Assembly (NCBI RefSeq): GCF_000956535.1
Contig: NZ_JYIY01000075.1
Span: 1-64,000 of the forward strand
Direction of reading: 5' to 3'
DNA from: Microbacterium ginsengisoli
GTDB lineage: Bacteria; Actinomycetota; Actinomycetes; Actinomycetales; Microbacteriaceae
DNA length: 64,000 nt
The notes under the pieces were generated by a model. The model made no database searches, was not told the origin of the DNA, and saw only the letters and a list, made by a program, of their open reading frames with translations. The translations under genes and the position numbers were made by a program. This document shows positions 36,444 to 43,818 of this stretch, in pieces. The stretch's first letter is position 1. Each line of letters starts with the position of its first letter.

Positions 36444-37061
36444 GTGACCTCGCCGACGCCGACCGCCGCCGCCGCCCCCGCATCCCGCATCCCGCTCGCC
36501 CTCCCGATCCTGTTGATCGTCGGGGGCCTGGCGGGTCTCATCGCGGCGTTCAACCTGACGCTCGACGATCTGGCGCTGCTGAAGAACCCCGACGCGGCGC
36601 TCTCGTGCTCGGTCAACGCGTTCATCCAGTGCGGCAAGAACATCCAGTCGCCGCAGGGCAACGTGTTCGGGTTCCCGAACCCGATCCTCGGTCTCATGAT
36701 GTTCCCCGCACCGATCGCGGTCGGGGTGGGGCTTCTGGCCCGGGCGCGCTTCGCCGCCTGGTTCTGGTGGCTGTTCCTGGCCGGCATGACCTTCGCGATG
36801 GGCTTCGTGCTCTGGCTCGCGTCCGAGAGCATCTTCTCGCTGCACACGCTGTGCCCGTGGTGCGCCCTGGTCTACCTCGCGGTGACCCCCATGTGGTTCG
36901 CCACCGTGCTGCATGTGTTCCGCGAGGGCTATGCGGGCACGGCGCTCGCGAAGGTCGGCCGCGTGCTGACCCCGTGGATCCCGCTTCTCACGATCCTCGT
37001 GTACCTCGCCATCTTCGGCACCGCCCAGCTGCAGCTCGGTCTGCTGCAGTCGCTGCTCTGA
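36444..37061 (+). CDS. Vitamin K epoxide reductase (VKOR) family protein
   Basis: The 205-residue membrane protein has the VKOR four-helix bundle plus one extra helix at the C terminus. The active-site pair is Cys137-Pro-Trp-Cys140 (LHTLCPWCALVY), and the shuttle pair is Cys55 and Cys63 in the outer loop (SCSVNAFIQCGKN). In actinobacteria VKOR reoxidises DsbA-like proteins and passes electrons to menaquinone, replacing DsbB. Its place next to the men genes fits that quinone link. No DsbA partner is encoded beside it, and no fused thioredoxin domain is present. Confidence 0.93.
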   Translation: MTSPTPTAAAAPASRIPLALPILLIVGGLAGLIAAFNLTLDDLALLKNPDAALSCSVNAFIQCGKNIQSPQGNVFGFPNPILGLMMFPAPIAVGVGLLARARFAAWFWWLFLAGMTFAMGFVLWLASESIFSLHTLCPWCALVYLAVTPMWFATVLHVFREGYAGTALAKVGRVLTPWIPLLTILVYLAIFGTAQLQLGLLQSLL

Positions 37062-37073
37062 GCCGCGCCTCGC

Positions 37074-38060
37074 TCAGCCGGCGATCAGCGCATGGCAGCG
37101 GGCGAGGCGTGACATCCACCAGTCGCGTCGGTCGTCGGATGCCTCGTGCCGCGCCAGCAGCGCCGCGTCGGGCTGCACGCGGCGCACGGCGATGACACCG
37201 CCTTCGGGGCGCAGCGGCTGCGCTGTGACGTCGGCGAGGAACAGCGACGAGGTGCCGAGCCCGCAGTCGTAGTCGAGCTCGGGGAGCGCGGCAGCGAGGG
37301 CGAGTCCCATGCCGAGCCCGACCGAGGTGTCGAGCGCGCTCGAGACCACCGCCGGCAGCCCCGCCGCGGCCACGACCTCCAGTGCCCGGGAGAGACCGCC
37401 GAGCGGCGCCGCCTTGACGACGAGGATGTCGGCCGCCCCCGCCCGGGCCACGGCGAGAGGATCCTCGGCCTTGCGCACGCTCTCGTCGGCGGCGATCGGC
37501 ACGTCGAGGTCGTGCATGCGGGCGCGGATGTCGGCGAGCTCGTCGACCCGCGCGCACGGCTGCTCGACGTATTCGAGGTCGTACGGCTCCAGCGCGCGGA
37601 TGGCGTGCTCGGCCTCGTCGACGTTCCATCCGCCGTTCGCGTCGAGGCGCACGCGTCCCTCCGGGCCGAGCGCCCGTCGCACCGCCGCGACGCGGGTGAC
37701 GTCGTCGGCGAGAGACTGCCCGCGCTCGGCGACCTTCACCTTCGCGGTGCGGCAGCCGTCGAAGCGGGCCAGCACGACGGGCACCTCGTCCGCCGCGACC
37801 GCCGGCACGGTCGCGTTCACCGGGATCTCGTCGCGGCGGGCGGCGGGCTGCGGCATCCAGGCGAAATCGATCGCCGCACGCAGCCAGACGGATGCCTCGT
37901 CGTCGTCGTACTCGGCGAAGGGGGAGAACTCCGACCAGCCCTGCGGCCCCTCGAACAGCAGCGCCTCGCGCACGGTCACGCCCCGGAAGCGGGTCGCCAT
38001 CGGCAATGAGACGACCCGCGCCGTGGCGGCGATGTCGGCGAGCGACGGGGTGTCTGGCAT
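37074..38060 (-). CDS. menC: o-Succinylbenzoate synthase
   Basis: MenC dehydrates SHCHC to o-succinylbenzoate in menaquinone synthesis. The 328-residue protein is an enolase-superfamily barrel with the catalytic set complete: Lys107-Val-Lys109 (TAKVKVAE), metal ligands Asp140 (RLDANGGW), Glu166 (YVEQPC) and Asp192 (AADESV), and the base Lys216 (LVVKAAPLGG). The start at 38060 is favoured by a weak GGA eight bases ahead and by homologue length. An upstream ATG at 38090 would add ten residues. It is divergent from uppP. CATAAT on this strand at 38110-38105 is a good -10 that overlaps the uppP -10. Confidence 0.93.
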   Translation of the reverse strand: MPDTPSLADIAATARVVSLPMATRFRGVTVREALLFEGPQGWSEFSPFAEYDDDEASVWLRAAIDFAWMPQPAARRDEIPVNATVPAVAADEVPVVLARFDGCRTAKVKVAERGQSLADDVTRVAAVRRALGPEGRVRLDANGGWNVDEAEHAIRALEPYDLEYVEQPCARVDELADIRARMHDLDVPIAADESVRKAEDPLAVARAGAADILVVKAAPLGGLSRALEVVAAAGLPAVVSSALDTSVGLGMGLALAAALPELDYDCGLGTSSLFLADVTAQPLRPEGGVIAVRRVQPDAALLARHEASDDRRDWWMSRLARCHALIAG

Positions 38061-38102
38061 CGGTCGTTCCGTTTCCTTAGCGTCATCCATGAGCGGGTGT
38101 GC

Positions 38103-38114
38103 GATTATGCCCGC
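38103..38114 (+). promoter_or_regulatory. Probable leaderless -10 of uppP, overlapping the menC -10
   Basis: GATTAT, six bases, GTG of uppP. On the other strand the overlapping bases read CATAAT, a near-consensus -10 for menC. The two divergent genes therefore share one AT-rich heptamer. Confidence 0.5.
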
Positions 38115-39035
38115 GTGGATCTGACCTACTTGCAGGCCGTCGTCATCGGACTCCTCCAGGGAGTGACCGAACTCTTCCCGATCTCCAGCCTCGGGCATTC
38201 CATTCTCGTCCCCGCGTGGATCGGCGGCGAGTGGCAGTCCCTCGTCACCCAGGGCGACTCGTCGGGGCACACCCCGTTCCTCGCGTTCGTCGTGGCGTTG
38301 CACGTTGCGACGGCGCTCGCGCTCATCGTCTTCTACTGGCGGGACTGGGTCGCGGTGATCCGCGGGTTCTTCTGGTCGCTGAGCCACCGCAGTCTCGGCC
38401 GCAGCGAGGCGCGTCTGGCGTGGCTGCTCATCATCGGAACGATCCCGGTGGGCGTCATCGGCCTGCTGCTCGAGAAGCCGCTGCGTGTGCTCTTCTCGAC
38501 CCCGCTCGTGGCCGCCGTCTTCCTGACCCTGAACGGCCTCGTGCTGCTGACGGCCGAGCTGCTGCGTCGCCGTCAGACGATCCTCGCCGGGCGGGCCGCC
38601 CGTGCCGCCGGGTCTCGTGCGGAGGCCCGCGGCGTCGCCGCCCGCCGCATCGACGACCTGTCCCTCGGCGAGGGAGCCCTGATCGGCACCACCCAGGCGC
38701 TCGCCCTGCTGCCCGGCATCTCCCGCTCGGGTGTGACGATCTCGGCCGGACTCCTGCGCCGCCTCGACCACGAGAGCGCCGCACGGTTCGCGTTCATGCT
38801 CGCCACGCCCGTCATCCTCGCCGCCGGGGTTCTGAAGGTCCCCGACCTGCTGCAGCCCGACGCCCGCGGCATCATGGGCCAGGTCATCGTCGGCTCGATC
38901 TGCGCATTCGTCGCGGCCTTCGCCGCGGTGGCGTTCCTGTCGCGCTACTTCCACACGCGCACGCTGTACCCGTTCGTGATCTACTGCGTCGTGGTCGGGG
39001 TCGCCAGCATCATCCGCTTCGGCTTCTTCGGCTGA
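38115..39035 (+). CDS. uppP: Undecaprenyl-diphosphate phosphatase
   Basis: The enzyme recycles undecaprenyl diphosphate to the monophosphate carrier used for peptidoglycan. The 306-residue protein has about eight membrane helices and both catalytic regions: the (E/Q)xxxE motif in GLLQGVTELFPISS near residues 12-25 and the PGxSRSxxT motif in LLPGISRSGVTISAG near 198. The GTG at 38115 is chosen by the promoter spacing and gives the usual N terminus (DLTYLQAVVIGLLQG). It also confers bacitracin resistance in other bacteria. It interrupts the men genes on the plus strand, and nothing suggests a direct tie to menaquinone beyond the shared polyprenyl chemistry. Confidence 0.93.
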   Translation: MDLTYLQAVVIGLLQGVTELFPISSLGHSILVPAWIGGEWQSLVTQGDSSGHTPFLAFVVALHVATALALIVFYWRDWVAVIRGFFWSLSHRSLGRSEARLAWLLIIGTIPVGVIGLLLEKPLRVLFSTPLVAAVFLTLNGLVLLTAELLRRRQTILAGRAARAAGSRAEARGVAARRIDDLSLGEGALIGTTQALALLPGISRSGVTISAGLLRRLDHESAARFAFMLATPVILAAGVLKVPDLLQPDARGIMGQVIVGSICAFVAAFAAVAFLSRYFHTRTLYPFVIYCVVVGVASIIRFGFFG

Positions 39036-39094
39036 GCACCGCCCGCCGCCGCCCAGGCCGGCCGCGAGGGCGGCGGCGTCGGGCGGGGCAGGAA

Positions 39095-39107
39095 TAGGCT
39101 GGATGCC
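39095..39107 (+). promoter_or_regulatory. Leaderless -10 of the second LLM gene
   Basis: TAGGCT, seven bases (which happen to be GGATGCC), then ATG. Confidence 0.65.
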
Positions 39108-39899
39108 ATGCTCCTCGACACCCCGGTCCGTCTCGGCATCCAGATCCGTCCCCAGCACGTCTCGTACGAAGACATCCGTCGTGCGGTCCTCACCCTTGAA
39201 GACCTCGGCGTCGACATCCTCTTCAACTGGGACCACTTCTACCCGCTCTCGGGCGACCCCGAGGGCCGCCACTTCGAGTCGTGGACGATGCTCGCGGCGT
39301 GGGCCGAGCAGACCGAGAAGGTCGAGTTCGGCGCCCTCGTGAACTGCAACAGCTACCGCAACGCCGACCTGCAGGCCGACATGGCCCGCACGGTCGACCA
39401 CATCTCGGCCAAGGGCGGCGAGGGGCGCTTCATCTTCGGCACGGGCTCGGGCTGGTTCGAGCGCGACTACGACGAGTACGGCTACGAGTTCGGCACCCCC
39501 GGCACCCGCCTTACCGCGCTCGCCGAGGCGCTGCCGCGCATCGAGGCGCGCTGGGAGAAGCTGGTGCCGGTGCCGACCCGAAAGATCCCGGTGCTCATCG
39601 GCGGCAAGGGTGAGCAGAAGACACTGCGCATCGTCGCCCGTCACGCCGACATCTGGCACAGCTTCGTCACCCCCGAGGAGCTCGCGCACAAGGTCTCGGT
39701 CATCGACGAGTGGGCGGCGAAGGACGGCACGGACGTGTCGAACCTGGTCGTCTCGAACGAGCTGCAGCGCCGCACGACCGAAGACGCCGACGCGCTCTAT
39801 GACGCCGGCGTGCGCCTGTTCACGCTCGGCTTCGACGGACCCGACTGGGACTTCGACGTCGTGCGCCGCTGGCTGCAGTGGCGCGACGGCAAGAACTGA
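39108..39899 (+). CDS. LLM-class F420-dependent oxidoreductase
   Basis: This 263-residue barrel protein is shorter than the first LLM protein in the window and distinct in sequence. Landmarks are VRLGIQIRPQHVSYEDI at the N terminus, GVDILFNWDHFYPL near residue 34 (substrate and flavin pocket), RFIFGTGSGWFERDYDEYG near 106 and IPVLIGGKGEQKTLRIVARHADIWH near 158. It lies seven bases before menB on the same strand, so the menB message probably includes it. Whether it acts on a menaquinone intermediate or on an unrelated F420 substrate is not known. The same pairing in other actinobacteria would be informative. Confidence 0.87.
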   Translation: MLLDTPVRLGIQIRPQHVSYEDIRRAVLTLEDLGVDILFNWDHFYPLSGDPEGRHFESWTMLAAWAEQTEKVEFGALVNCNSYRNADLQADMARTVDHISAKGGEGRFIFGTGSGWFERDYDEYGYEFGTPGTRLTALAEALPRIEARWEKLVPVPTRKIPVLIGGKGEQKTLRIVARHADIWHSFVTPEELAHKVSVIDEWAAKDGTDVSNLVVSNELQRRTTEDADALYDAGVRLFTLGFDGPDWDFDVVRRWLQWRDGKN

Positions 39900-39906
39900 G
39901 CCGCGC

Positions 39907-40806
39907 ATGATCTCGCCGCTGTTCGATGAGTCCGAGTGGGCGGATGCCCCGGGGGCGGCGTCGTACACCGACATCACCGCCCACGTCAGCCGTGACGGGC
40001 GCATCGCCCGCATCGCGTTCGACCGACCCGAGGTGCGCAACGCGTTCCGTCCGCACACGGTCGACGAGCTCTACCGGGCGCTGGACATCGCGCGTCAGGA
40101 CCCGCGCATCGGCGTGGTGCTGCTGACCGGCAACGGGCCGAGCCCGAAGGACGGCGGGTGGGCGTTCTGCTCGGGCGGCGACCAGCGCATCCGCGGTCGC
40201 GACGGCTACAAATACAGCGAGGACGCGACCGCGGTGCACGACCCGGCCCGCGCCGGGCGGCTGCACATCCTCGAGGTGCAGCGGCTCATCCGCTTCATGC
40301 CGAAGCCCGTGATCGCGGTCGTCCCCGGATGGGCGGCCGGCGGCGGGCACTCGCTCTACGTCGTGTGCGATCTGGCGATCGCCTCGCGGGAGCACGCCCG
40401 GTTCAAGCAGACCGACGCCGACGTGGGCTCGTTCGACGCGGGGTACGGCTCGGCGTACTTCGCGCGCCAGGTGGGTCAGAAGGTGGCGCGGGAGATCTTC
40501 TTCCTGGCGGAGGAATACTCCGCAGAGCGGGCGTACGAGATCGGGGCGATCAACCGTGTCGTCGCGCACGAGGACCTCGAGCGCGAGGCGGTGGCGATGG
40601 CACGCACGATCCTCGGCAAGTCGCCCACGGCGATCCGCATGCTGAAGTACGCGTTCAACGCGGTCGACGACGGGCTCGTCGGCCAGCAGCTGTTCGCGGG
40701 CGAGGCGACGCGTCTCGCCTACGGCACCGACGAGGCCGTCGAGGGCCGCGACGCATTCCTCGAGAAGCGCGACCCCGACTGGTCGCCGTATCCCTGGCAC
40801 TTCTGA
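39907..40806 (+). CDS. menB: 1,4-Dihydroxy-2-naphthoyl-CoA synthase
   Basis: MenB closes the naphthoquinone ring from o-succinylbenzoyl-CoA. The 299-residue crotonase-fold protein has FDRPEVRNAFRPHTVDELYRAL near residue 38, the oxyanion segment AFCSGGDQRIRGRDGY near 90 and VPGWAAGGGHSLYVVCDL near 141, then TDADVGSFDAGYGSAYFARQVG near 172 with the Asp and Tyr used by MenB. The C-terminal arm ends in DPDWSPYPWHF, the usual menB ending. The ATG follows the LLM stop by seven bases, and the menE ATG comes one base after its stop, so all three are one operon. Confidence 0.96.
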   Translation: MISPLFDESEWADAPGAASYTDITAHVSRDGRIARIAFDRPEVRNAFRPHTVDELYRALDIARQDPRIGVVLLTGNGPSPKDGGWAFCSGGDQRIRGRDGYKYSEDATAVHDPARAGRLHILEVQRLIRFMPKPVIAVVPGWAAGGGHSLYVVCDLAIASREHARFKQTDADVGSFDAGYGSAYFARQVGQKVAREIFFLAEEYSAERAYEIGAINRVVAHEDLEREAVAMARTILGKSPTAIRMLKYAFNAVDDGLVGQQLFAGEATRLAYGTDEAVEGRDAFLEKRDPDWSPYPWHF

Positions 40807-40807
40807 G

Positions 40808-41998
40808 ATGACGGATGTCGCGGCCCTGACCCGTGCGCTGCGCGCCGCGCTCGACGGGTCGGGGCCCGCACTGCGTCTCGGCGGCGAGCCGGTGGCTGCG
40901 GCGGCCGCGCGCCCGCAGGAGAACGCGCGAGAACAGGACGTTGCCCGCGAAGGCTCCCTGTCCTCGCGCGACGACCTGTTGCCGGGCGCGGCGGCGGTCA
41001 TCACGACGTCGGGGTCGACGGGGCATCCGAAGTCGGTCGTGCTGTCGGCCGATGCCCTGCTCGCGTCGGCGCGCGCAACCGTGGGGCTGCTCGGCGCCGG
41101 GCGCTGGCTGCTCGCGCTGACCCCCACCTACGTCGCCGGCTTGCAGGTGCTGGTGCGCTCGGTCGTCAGCGGCACCGAGCCGGTCGTGCTGCCATCGATT
41201 GCGCACGGCGGACGGTTCGCGGCATCCGATGTCATCGAGGCCACCGACGCCCTCGGCCCGGGGCCCCGGTACACGGCCCTGGTGCCGACCCAGTTGAGCG
41301 ACCTGCTCGACGCGGATGCCGCCGCCGCCCGAGCGCTCGCGAGCTTCGACGCCGTGCTGATCGGCGGTCAAGCGCTCGCCCCCGCGCTCGCCGAACGGGC
41401 CGCGGCGGCGGGGGTACGCATCGTGCGCACCTACGGGTCGAGCGAGACCGCCGGCGGATGCGTCTACGACGGAGCGCCGCTCGACGGCGTGCGGCTGCGC
41501 GTCGAAGCGGGCGAGGTGCAGGTGGCGGGGCCGACGCTCGCCGACGGCTACCTGGGTGATCCGGCACTCACCGCGGCGGTGTTCCCGGTCGACGCCTACG
41601 GGGTGCGCTGGTATCGCACGGGCGACGCCGGCAGCGTCGACGACGGGATGCTGCGCATCACCGGCCGTATCGACAACGTGATCGTCTCGGGCGGGGTGAA
41701 CGTCTCGCTCGACCGGGTCGAGCGGGCGGTGCGCACGGTGCCCGCGCTCGTGGCCGCGGTCGTCGTCGGGGTGCCGGACGCGCGGTGGGGGGAGGCATCC
41801 GCCATCGTCGTCGCGGGGGACGTCGACCGGGCCGCCGCGCTCGCCGCGGCCCGCGCGCGCGTCGAGGCCGAGGTCGGCGGCGTAGCCCGCCCGGCGCATC
41901 TGGTGACCGTCGACGAGATGCCCCTGCTGGCCTCGGGGAAGCCCGACCGGCGTGCGCTCGCCGCGCACGCACGCGCCGCCCTCTCGGCGGGCACATGA
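40808..41998 (+). CDS. menE: o-Succinylbenzoate--CoA ligase
   Basis: MenE activates o-succinylbenzoate with ATP and CoA. The 396-residue adenylate-forming enzyme carries the P-loop TTSGSTGHPKSV at residues 66-77, VRTYGSSETAGGC near 209, WYRTGDAG near 267, the hinge ITGRIDNVIVSGG near 280 and the C-terminal catalytic LLASGKPDRRAL near 378. It is compact because the N-terminal lobe is short. An unusual feature is residues 38-56 (ENAREQDVAREGSLSSRDD), a charged linker encoded by DNA that matches the repeat element found in the sbcC gap. The insertion is in frame and lies before the P-loop in a naturally variable region. It starts one base after menB. Confidence 0.93.
   Translation: MTDVAALTRALRAALDGSGPALRLGGEPVAAAAARPQENAREQDVAREGSLSSRDDLLPGAAAVITTSGSTGHPKSVVLSADALLASARATVGLLGAGRWLLALTPTYVAGLQVLVRSVVSGTEPVVLPSIAHGGRFAASDVIEATDALGPGPRYTALVPTQLSDLLDADAAAARALASFDAVLIGGQALAPALAERAAAAGVRIVRTYGSSETAGGCVYDGAPLDGVRLRVEAGEVQVAGPTLADGYLGDPALTAAVFPVDAYGVRWYRTGDAGSVDDGMLRITGRIDNVIVSGGVNVSLDRVERAVRTVPALVAAVVVGVPDARWGEASAIVVAGDVDRAAALAAARARVEAEVGGVARPAHLVTVDEMPLLASGKPDRRALAAHARAALSAGT
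40921..40969. repeat. Repeat-derived palindrome inside menE
   Basis: GAACGCGCGAGAACAGG (40921-40937) is identical to part of repeat copy 1 at about 1151-1167. CCTGTCCTCGCGC (40957-40969) is the exact complement of GCGCGAGGACAGG of copy 2. The two arms face each other across 19 bp, so the element forms an inverted repeat here, kept in frame and translated as a charged linker. Confidence 0.75.
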
Positions 41999-42009
41999 GC
42001 GCGCGCCCC

Positions 42010-42023
42010 TAGGATTGCTCCCC
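42010..42023 (+). promoter_or_regulatory. Leaderless -10 of menA
   Basis: TAGGAT lies eight bases before the GTG of menA, shortly after the menE stop. The spacing is slightly longer than the common six. Confidence 0.55.
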
Positions 42024-42995
42024 GTGGCAGGCAACACCAAGAAGCGGCGCTCGGCGCCCGCGCGCAAGACGCACCCCCGAGGCAATCCGCAGCGCTCCGG
42101 CTCGCCCGTGACCGCGCCGCGTCGCGCGGGTGTGCGCGACTGGATCGCCGCGGCGCGTCTGCGCACCCTGCCGCTCGCGATCGCCCCCGTGCTCATCGGC
42201 ACCGGCGCCGCGCACGTGATCGACCCGAACCTTCACTGGGTGCTGGCACTCGGATGCCTCGCGGTCGCGGTCTTCCTGCAGATCGGCGTGAACTACGCGA
42301 ACGACTACAGCGACGGCATCCGCGGCACCGACGACTACCGGGTGGGCCCGGGCCGGCTCACCGGCTCCCGCAAGGCCGCCCCGAAGGCGGTCCTCGCTGT
42401 CGCCCTGGCGTTCTTCGCGCTCGCGGGCATCGTCGGAGTCGTGCTCACGGTGCGCACCCAGCACTGGTGGCTGCTGATCGTCGGCGCGGTGTGCGTCGCG
42501 GCGGCGTGGTTCTACACCGGCGGCAAGCGTCCCTACGGCTACAACGCCCTCGGCGAGGTGTTCGTCTTCGTCTTCTTCGGGCTGGTCGCCACGGCCGGAA
42601 CGACCTTCATCCAGGTCGGCGTCGTGCCGCAGGAAGCCTGGTTCGGCGGGGTCGCAGCGGGTCTGCTCGCCTGTGCCGTGCTGCTCGCGAACAACCTGCG
42701 CGACATCCCCCAGGATCGTGAGGCCGGCAAGCGCACCCTGAGCGTGCTGATCGGTGCGCGCGGCACACAGGTGCTGTACACGGTGTTCGTCGTCGTGGCG
42801 CTGCTGATCGCCTGCTTCCTCGGGTTCTTCTACCCGATCGCGTGGCTCGCGCTGATGTCGCTGCTGCTGCTCGGTCCGGCGCTGCTCATCGTGTGGATGT
42901 ACGGCAAGCCGCAGGAGCTCGTGATCGCCCTCAGCCTCACGTCGCTCGGAGCCCTCGCATACGGCGCACTGCTGTTCTGGGCGTTCTCGGCCTGA
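42024..42995 (+). CDS. menA: 1,4-Dihydroxy-2-naphthoate polyprenyltransferase
   Basis: MenA attaches the polyprenyl chain to the naphthoquinone ring within the membrane. The 323-residue UbiA-family protein has about nine helices and both Asp-rich motifs: NYANDYSDGIRGTDD near residue 91 and NNLRDIPQDREAGKRTL near 224. The basic N terminus (NTKKRRSAPARKTHPRG) lies in the cytoplasm. The GTG start at 42024 follows the leaderless pattern and avoids a longer in-frame start inside menE. The chain donor is made by the polyprenyl synthase at 47755, so donor, acceptor and transferase genes are within 10 kb. Confidence 0.94.
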   Translation: MAGNTKKRRSAPARKTHPRGNPQRSGSPVTAPRRAGVRDWIAAARLRTLPLAIAPVLIGTGAAHVIDPNLHWVLALGCLAVAVFLQIGVNYANDYSDGIRGTDDYRVGPGRLTGSRKAAPKAVLAVALAFFALAGIVGVVLTVRTQHWWLLIVGAVCVAAAWFYTGGKRPYGYNALGEVFVFVFFGLVATAGTTFIQVGVVPQEAWFGGVAAGLLACAVLLANNLRDIPQDREAGKRTLSVLIGARGTQVLYTVFVVVALLIACFLGFFYPIAWLALMSLLLLGPALLIVWMYGKPQELVIALSLTSLGALAYGALLFWAFSA

Positions 42996-43028
42996 ACCGC
43001 GGCATCCGCTCCGGCCGGTGGGTGACGC

Positions 43029-43343
43029 TCAGCGCGCGTCGTCGTCGCCGAAGTAGGCGTCTGCCGCCTCGTCCTCGTCGAACTCGTTGCGGCGCACGCG
43101 GTCGCCGCTGCGCGCGGCGCGCCGACGCTCGCGGTTGTCGGCGAGGGTCGTGGTGACCTCGTCGAGGGGGCGTCGCAGGAAGATCACCGAGATGCTCAGT
43201 CCGATCAGTGCGGCGAAGATCGCGGCGAGCCAGACGAACTGCTGGAAGATCGGCAGCAGCATCATGAGGCCGAACGGCACGGCGAATGCGAGCAGACGCA
43301 GCACCGAGTAGAGCACGGCCGAGCGCACGGGATGGGCGGACAT
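43029..43343 (-). CDS. DUF4229 small membrane protein
   Basis: The 104-residue protein has two membrane helices near residues 14-32 and 36-56 and a charged cytoplasmic tail (residues 57-104) rich in Arg, then Asp and Glu (NEFDEDEAADAYFGDDD). It matches the DUF4229 family, which I recall in actinobacterial menaquinone gene neighbourhoods; no function is assigned. It converges on menA and is divergent from the PLDc_N-type gene. The ATG is preceded by TACGAT at six bases. The spacer GGAGGG resembles a Shine-Dalgarno but is too close to be used as one. Confidence 0.82.
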   Translation of the reverse strand: MSAHPVRSAVLYSVLRLLAFAVPFGLMMLLPIFQQFVWLAAIFAALIGLSISVIFLRRPLDEVTTTLADNRERRRAARSGDRVRRNEFDEDEAADAYFGDDDAR

Positions 43344-43355
43344 CCCTCCATCGTA
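43344..43355 (-). promoter_or_regulatory. Leaderless -10 of the DUF4229 gene
   Basis: TACGAT, six bases, ATG on the minus strand. Confidence 0.6.
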
Positions 43356-43436
43356 GGTCGGCCGGTGAGGTGTCGCCTGAACGAGCCGATGCGTCATCCC
43401 GCCGTCCTCCCCAGGCCTCTCCCCGGCGGGCGCGCC

Positions 43437-43448
43437 TAGGATGAGGGC
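43437..43448 (+). promoter_or_regulatory. Leaderless -10 of the PLDc_N-type gene and menD
   Basis: TAGGAT, six bases, ATG. As menD starts five bases after the PLDc_N-type stop, this promoter probably also serves menD. Confidence 0.7.
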
Positions 43449-43814
43449 ATGCGGCTCGTGCTGATCGTTGCAGTGCTCGCGGTCGTGTTCTGGATCTACA
43501 GCGTCATCGACGGCGCTGTGCAACCGGCCGACCGGCACCGCGGCGTGTCCAAGCCCGTGTGGATCCTCATCCTGCTGCTCCTGCCGGTCATCGGCGGGGT
43601 GCTCTGGTTCACCATCGGCCGCTCGCGGCTTCGTTCCGCCGGACGGCCCGCCCCCGACGACGACCCCGCGTTCCTCGGGTCGCTCGCGGATCTCTCCGAC
43701 CAGGATGAGCGCATCCGCCGGCTGGAGGAGGAGTTGGCACGCCTCGACGCGGAGGACGCCGACCCCGACCTCCCTCCCCGTACGACCGACGACGACGAGA
43801 AGCGCAAGGGCTGA
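43449..43814 (+). CDS. PLDc_N-type (phospholipase D N-terminal-like) small membrane protein
   Basis: This 121-residue protein has two membrane helices (LVLIVAVLAVVFWIYSVIDGA and WILILLLLPVIGGVLWFTIG) joined by a short loop with basic residues (ADRHRGVSKP), the pattern of the PLDc_N family seen at the start of cardiolipin synthases and in stand-alone proteins. The cytoplasmic tail from residue 60 is charged and ends in a coiled-coil-like segment (DERIRRLEEELARLDAE). No catalytic HKD domain is present, so it is not an enzyme by itself. It lies directly before menD in one transcription unit, a linkage I recall from several actinobacteria. Confidence 0.85.
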   Translation: MRLVLIVAVLAVVFWIYSVIDGAVQPADRHRGVSKPVWILILLLLPVIGGVLWFTIGRSRLRSAGRPAPDDDPAFLGSLADLSDQDERIRRLEEELARLDAEDADPDLPPRTTDDDEKRKG

Positions 43815-43818
43815 CCGC

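Noticed and set aside
35613..36914. The long N-terminal extension of the MMPL frame beyond 35612
   Set aside because: It would run across the operator and antisense to the TetR gene. The GTG at 35612 has GGAGG before it and gives the usual MMPL N terminus.
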